Assembly: GCA_963930775.1 (NCBI GenBank)
Contig: OZ005695.1
Span: 7,688,001 to 7,752,000 of the forward strand
Direction of reading: 5' to 3'
Length of the DNA stretch: 64,000 nt
Origin: Cliona cf. orientalis
Taxonomy: Eukaryota > Porifera > Demospongiae > Clionaida > Clionaidae
The notes below the pieces were generated by a model. It saw only the letters and a program-made list of their open reading frames with translations. It was not told the DNA's origin and did not search any database. Below are positions 59,647 to 64,000 of the stretch, piece by piece. Position 1 is the first letter of the stretch. Each line of letters begins with the position of its first letter. The translations under genes and the position numbers were made by a program.

Positions 59647-61224
59647 ATGGATAAGCTACTGATCTTCGCTGTGTTGTTTGTGCTATTAGCTCCAGCGATC
59701 ATTCACGCCGCCGACAGTCAAACTTGCTCCGGGGCGGAACTTGACGCAGACGTGCTGATTCTCGGAGGTGGAATCGCTGGCGTTGCGGCCGCCAAGACAC
59801 TGCACGATAGAGGAGTCACTAATTTGCGTATCCTCGATGCTGAGGCCCAACTCGGCGGTCGTCTTCGCGCTGTGCAGGTGCCTCTAGCAGGATCCGACCC
59901 AATAACGGTAAATTCTGGCGCGAATTTTATTCAGGGATATGACCCGCTTCAACCAGAACTTCATCCGCTCGTGCAGATCCTAAATGCACCAGCATGTGGT
60001 GGCATTGAAGGCTCATTTGTGGATTACGATTCGATAATCGTGCGAAATTCCCAAGGAGTGGACATATCTGATAGCCCCATTCTGCGATACGATGACTATG
60101 AGGCTGCAGCAACTGCTTCGGAGACTCTCAGAGAGATGCGCCAGAATGCCGGCCTACCAGACATCTCTGTGCGTCAGGCACTCTATGAAGGTGGATGGAC
60201 ACCAGGAAATTCTGCAGATGAATGGGTGGAGTGGCTTGAGTTTGACTACTGTTTTGCCGAGCCACCAGATAATTCATCCCTACTCAATGGACCTCCACTA
60301 CCAACCTACGGTGATTTTGGAAATCCTGATAATACAGGAGATTTTCTGGTGACGGACAGGGAGGGCTTTGTCAAGGTTGTGCGCTGCCTTGCAGATGAGT
60401 TCCTGACAGACAACGATCCTCGTGTGCACTTGAACACACGAGTGACAAGGATTGAGTGGGGCAACGATTGTGTCTGTGCTACAGCCACAGTGGGGGGCAG
60501 TTCAACTCGCACATTCTGTGGAAGATATGCAATCGTGACATTCAGTATTGGCGTTTTCCAGCAGCTTCAAGAGGCCGGTTTAGAATTCAGTCCTCCTCTA
60601 CCAGAGGAAACAGTGAATGCAGTCAATAGCATTCGCATGGCACACTATCTAAATATTGTTGTGGAGTGGGACACCAGATTTTGGGAGCAGGATATTGTGT
60701 TTGTTGGTTATGTGAATGAGACAGATGGTCGATATTTCCCCATAATGCACGAATTGGTGCACGTAGAGAATGCTACTGTTGTATACATGGTTATCACAGA
60801 CACTCTAGCCGATCGCATCCTTCGCCAAACTGAGGAACAAAACAAGCAAGAGATCGTTGCTGTTTTCAATAATGCGTATAATCTTACACTCCAGCCATCC
60901 AACATTCTTTCTCTCTTCTTGCCAGATTGGGATATCAATCCTCTGTATTTCGGTGCATACACGAATATTCCCGTTGGAGTGTCAAATGAGACATTTGCAG
61001 CCCTTCGTAAACCTCTGGGAGACAGACTTTTCATCAGTGGCGAAGGCACTAGCCGAAACTATTCTGGATTCGTTCATGGAGGATATTTTAGTGGAATCGA
61101 TACTGCTAATGATGTCCTTGCCGAAATACGAAGCAGTGGTGCGAAAGGAATTCTTACTAAGGCAATCAATTTGTGCCTCTTGATGGCCACTACTATTGCC
61201 ATCACATGGAATCTTGTGTTTTAA
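59647..61224 (+). CDS. Secreted flavin amine/polyamine oxidase-like protein, type B (B4, intact)
   Basis: Intronless, 525 residues, very close to B3. Signal peptide MDKLLIFAVLFVLLAPAIIHA, GGGIAG, GGRLRAV, NFIQG, YLNIVVEW and RLFISGEGTSRNYSGFVHGG. It shares with B3 the Gln in NFIQG, the Asn at the flavin-site lysine position and the kept aromatic Phe. Its C-terminal half (DGRYFPIMHEL, VSNETFAALRKPLGDRLF) is closer to B2 than to B3, so B genes may have exchanged segments by gene conversion. Hydrophobic tail INLCLLMATTIAITWNLVF. The promoter palindrome GCGCATGCGC is at 59544-59553. It is the last gene of the cluster before BTAF1 exon 21. Confidence 0.88.
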   Translation: MDKLLIFAVLFVLLAPAIIHAADSQTCSGAELDADVLILGGGIAGVAAAKTLHDRGVTNLRILDAEAQLGGRLRAVQVPLAGSDPITVNSGANFIQGYDPLQPELHPLVQILNAPACGGIEGSFVDYDSIIVRNSQGVDISDSPILRYDDYEAAATASETLREMRQNAGLPDISVRQALYEGGWTPGNSADEWVEWLEFDYCFAEPPDNSSLLNGPPLPTYGDFGNPDNTGDFLVTDREGFVKVVRCLADEFLTDNDPRVHLNTRVTRIEWGNDCVCATATVGGSSTRTFCGRYAIVTFSIGVFQQLQEAGLEFSPPLPEETVNAVNSIRMAHYLNIVVEWDTRFWEQDIVFVGYVNETDGRYFPIMHELVHVENATVVYMVITDTLADRILRQTEEQNKQEIVAVFNNAYNLTLQPSNILSLFLPDWDINPLYFGAYTNIPVGVSNETFAALRKPLGDRLFISGEGTSRNYSGFVHGGYFSGIDTANDVLAEIRSSGAKGILTKAINLCLLMATTIAITWNLVF

Positions 61225-62179
61225 TGAATTTCCATTTAACCAAAGAATTATAGTTTGCATGCATCTCATTCAATAGTATTTTTATGATTCATGGTTATTG
61301 CTTAGTATGATTTATGACTTTTACCACAAAGTTTATGATCGTAGTAATATTGTGATATTGCTAAAATGAATGGTATCAAACATGCATGTATTAGTTACTA
61401 TGCGTGGATAGCTCTTGCAATAATATATACTTTTCATGTCTCAACATAGTAAACACAAGAATTATAATTGTACGTATATGAAACACACCACTTTTGTTTC
61501 ATACATACAATAGAGGGAAGGCAACACATCTTTTAAGATTTTCGTCGTAAATCACACTAAGGATAAAGCTACCGTATTTCTTCTAAAAATTTGGCCCTTC
61601 TAATTATTCGGCACCCTTTACCAAATGAATGAATATAGTCTCTAATTTTTCGGCAAAGGTCGTCATGCATATATGTTATAAACGGGAATGGAATGCACAC
61701 GCAGACAGAATGTTGAATATTAACCTCTAAAAATTTGGCAAAGCTAAAGCAATATTATTATTTTCATGCCGAATTTTTAGAAGAAATACGGTATAATAAG
61801 TTTCAATACTCTATCTTATGACGATACATGACAGTGTTTGTGTGGACGTGACCTTGGGTGTGTGTTTGAAACACGTACCAGATTAATAGCTGCTGCAACT
61901 GAGACCGATTCCTAGCTACAAAGTCTTTAATCTTGACATGCATGATTGAATTCCTGCTAATGATGTCATTAATTTTGGTTGCCAGGAATTCATTATAATA
62001 TCACACTCAGCTGGTTATCACTTAGAACTTCAATACCATTAGATTTTGTGAAGCTCGAGATTTCAAAATGCCTAAATAGGCTGTCAAATTTATCGCTTTA
62101 CGGGAATGAATGCCATTTTTGCAGCGAATATCCTTGGATAGGATGATATCATAGTAAGCATTCCTTTGCTTCCATCCAG
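61225..62179 (+). other. End of BTAF1 intron 20
   Basis: Type B 3' flank to about 61330, then unique sequence with a TA-flanked MITE (61572-61791) and the acceptor TTCCATCCAG before exon 21. No gene seen. Confidence 0.6.
61572..61791. mobile_element. Palindromic MITE, family 5 (CCGTATTTCTTCTAAAAATT ends)
   Basis: 220 bp, flanked by TA: CCGTATTTCTTCTAAAAATT at the left, AATTTTTAGAAGAAATACGG at the right. Contains AAAGGTCGTCATG, a variant of the GACGACCTTTACC motif. Confidence 0.78.
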
Positions 62180-62398
62180 AAACTTGCTTCAAAATGGACC
62201 AGCTGGTTGTTGGACATGTGCAAAGATCAAGCCCCATGTCCCAATTCCAAAATCGTTAAGAACTTATGCAACTTTCTCTGCTGTGATCCACAGCATACTC
62301 CAACAATAGTACCAAAGCAAGAGGATACAAGCAGCAGACCAGGGGAGGTATGGGAATGGAATAATGGAATTATCACACTCATCAAGCAGCAACAAAAG
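62180..62398 (+). CDS. BTAF1: BTAF1 exon 21
   Basis: 73 codons, phase 0 at both ends. Reads KLASKWTSWLLDMCKDQA, then PCPNSKIVKNLCNFLCCD and NGIITLIKQQQK. The PCPNSKI-KNLC and GIITL segments are hallmarks of BTAF1 just after the region encoded by exon 20, so the gene continues across the 41-kb intron. The linker between the two segments is shorter than I remember in the human protein. Confidence 0.88.
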
Positions 62399-63866
62399 GT
62401 ACGGAGCTAAGTCAGTTAGCAAATACTATAATAATGTTATAAGCATTATATTATTGTCAGCCTCTCTCTTTCTCTCCCTTTTCCATTGCTTCCACTCCGT
62501 GCAAATCTCTCATATTAAGCATCATAATAACAATTGCAGTTTAAGCATGGTAACCTCAATTTCTCGTATTAACACATGCCTAGTGTTGATGATCTACACA
62601 TTTTAACAGCTCTGGTAAAGCATAATATTATAGCTAAGGGCTTACAGTACATTCCAGATCAAGCGTATGTCACCACTCTTATAGTTAATGAATTCTTTCC
62701 ATGATTGGTCACACACAGTATTCTGTATATTTTGTACCTTCTCCCAAGATACCTATGTACATGTGAGATGATACATCAGCCCGGCCCAACAAGCCGTCTG
62801 AGTGCAGGTATCATTTGAGGTAGTGTGGCCGGGAAGGACCTTTAATGTGACTACTGAAAATATTAATTATTCCCTTCCACCATGCATGCCTTACATTTGG
62901 TGTTGGAAAAACACTGATATACTCCTTACCAATCAAGCCATAGTGTTTTTTTTTACATTGAACTGGCAGTTGTTTGGATCATGGCTTCAGCCATCCATCC
63001 CCATGGCTCAGAAACGGCAGGCTAGATCTAAGGATCTCTTTTCTCATTCTTCAACCAAGATTTTCCTATTTTAGAATTTACAGCATTCTTCCTTTTATAT
63101 TGATGTCAATATCTCGTAAGGAGAAGTATTAACACCAGCTCAGCTCAATAAAGTCTACCACTTTACCCTCTTGATAGGATTGCGTGACTAAAAGCATCGT
63201 TAAGCATCACCAGTTAAGTAGAAATGAGGTGTTCTCTAAGGTACTTGGTACTATGGTATACCAGTGCTCCACCATACAGGCACTGTACACTGATGAAATC
63301 ATTGTGGTCTAGGGTAGCTCTGTTTTGTTAGTTTTTGAACATGACTTGACCGTGGATGCTCTACTGGAAAATGGTCTCAGTGACATTAGATGTTGTTACC
63401 ATAGTAACAAATACCAAAGTACTTTTATCTGAGTATTTCATAGATTATTATTTAATACCCGTAAAATTAATCATTGCATAGTATGAAAGTTTACTCTAGT
63501 ACAGAGCAGATGTTCTTAGTTAATAAAGATTTGTATCACAGAGGAAGATACATGACTATATTTGCTTGCATAGACTACACTACACAATTGGATGTTGGTA
63601 ATGTGTATATTGCCTTTGACCACAATGGCTTCGACACTTCTTATAAGTCTTCTCAGTTAATTAAATAGTTTATTAAGTCTATGTGGCCTCACGATCTCCA
63701 TGGTTACCATGTAGGCAGAAATATAAGCGGGAACTCAATTTGGCCGTTGGCCCCAAATCAACATTGCAAAAAATATTGGTAAATTTATAAATTGGCGGTT
63801 CGGCATGGCATCACCGTACATATTATTATTGTGTTTGTCTATTGTTGAGCTATGTTGTATTTATAG
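62399..63866 (+). other. BTAF1 intron 21
   Basis: About 1.5 kb, AT-rich. Contains a decayed family 2 MITE near 63712-63830 (AGCGGGAACTCAATTTGGCC, AATTGGCGGTTCGGCATGG). Open frames such as 62802-63074 have no splice support or recognisable domain. Confidence 0.6.
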
Positions 63867-63953
63867 AAATTGCCCAGCAAGACAAAGGGAAGGCCATCGG
63901 CAGCAATGAAAGAGGCCATGGCTGCTTATGCTGCCTGTGAAGAACAGAGAAAG
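63867..63953 (+). CDS. BTAF1: BTAF1 exon 22 (probable)
   Basis: 29 codons between ATTTATAG and GTGAAC, phase 0: KLPSKTKGRPSAAMKEAMAA then YAACEEQRK. Position and the basic G-R-P-S-x-A-M-K pattern agree with the BTAF1 segment after GIITL (S-R-R-G-P-T-P-K in human, from memory). It is the last coding sequence in the window. Confidence 0.7.
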
Positions 63954-64000
63954 GTGAACTTTGCGTTCACAAACTCGCTATGGTAGTGAATATTAATGTG

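Larger units (their letters stand above)
21165..62179 (+). other. BTAF1 intron 20, about 41 kb, containing the PAO-like cluster
   Basis: Exon 20 ends ...GDPLMK followed by GTAATC; exon 21 begins after TTCCATCCAG with KLASKWTSWLLDMC. Both junctions are phase 0, and the residues on either side are consecutive in the BTAF1 family as I remember it. The stretch 21165-21950 before gene A1 holds only low-complexity sequence and, at 21790-21900, the 5' flank shared by type A genes (also near 32055 and 44395). Confidence 0.8.

Noticed and set aside
62802-63074. 90-residue open frame in BTAF1 intron 21
   Set aside because: No family resemblance, no splice-site support, and it lies between well-supported BTAF1 exons.

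Overview
The window is animal DNA, from an intron-rich genome full of short palindromic transposons and non-LTR retrotransposons. Two conserved animal genes frame it. PCYT2 lies on the minus strand at the left edge (first ~148 residues, six exons). BTAF1, the Mot1/TAF172 ATPase that removes TBP from DNA, lies on the plus strand from 2988 to beyond the right edge; 22 exons are visible, all in the HEAT-repeat half. The two genes start 200 bp apart, back to back. The repeat style suggests an early-branching animal such as a sponge, but that is a guess.

Two BTAF1 introns are enlarged and hold other genes. Intron 7 (about 9.5 kb) carries, on the opposite strand, a tandem-duplicated gene for a four-helix membrane protein (second copy without its first exon) and a HIRAN-like coding exon broken by two DNA transposons with clean target duplications. 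Intron 20 (about 41 kb, 21165-62179) carries a same-strand cluster of intronless flavin amine/polyamine oxidase (PAO-like) genes.

The cluster is built from A-B gene pairs. Unit 1: A1 (intact, 22057-23616) and B1 (pseudogene). Unit 2: A2 and B2 (both pseudogenes). Unit 3: A lost, B3 intact (40601-42181). Unit 4: A4 pseudogene and B4 intact (59647-61224). Intact proteins have a signal peptide, an FAD-binding amine-oxidase body and a hydrophobic C-terminal tail, so they look like secreted, membrane-anchored ecto-enzymes. In all of them the conserved flavin-site lysine of the family is asparagine, and types A and B differ at two further active-site positions.

The cluster has been reshaped by mobile DNA: a near full-length non-LTR element whose ORF1 begins with a SAND-like domain (24985-29883); a second non-LTR element split by a 6.1 kb inverted duplication; a non-autonomous transposon carrying a FLYWCH-like exon and inverted repeats made of 15-bp subrepeats; and a 1.7 kb foldback-like element packed with AATCGCTTAG motifs. 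The inverted duplication (arms 45696-51844 and 53443-59546) is nearly identical between arms, with one observed SNP and an 11-bp indel; it is either very recent or an assembly artefact.

Exons were joined by eye from splice signals, reading phase and remembered family sequences; no alignment or database search was run.
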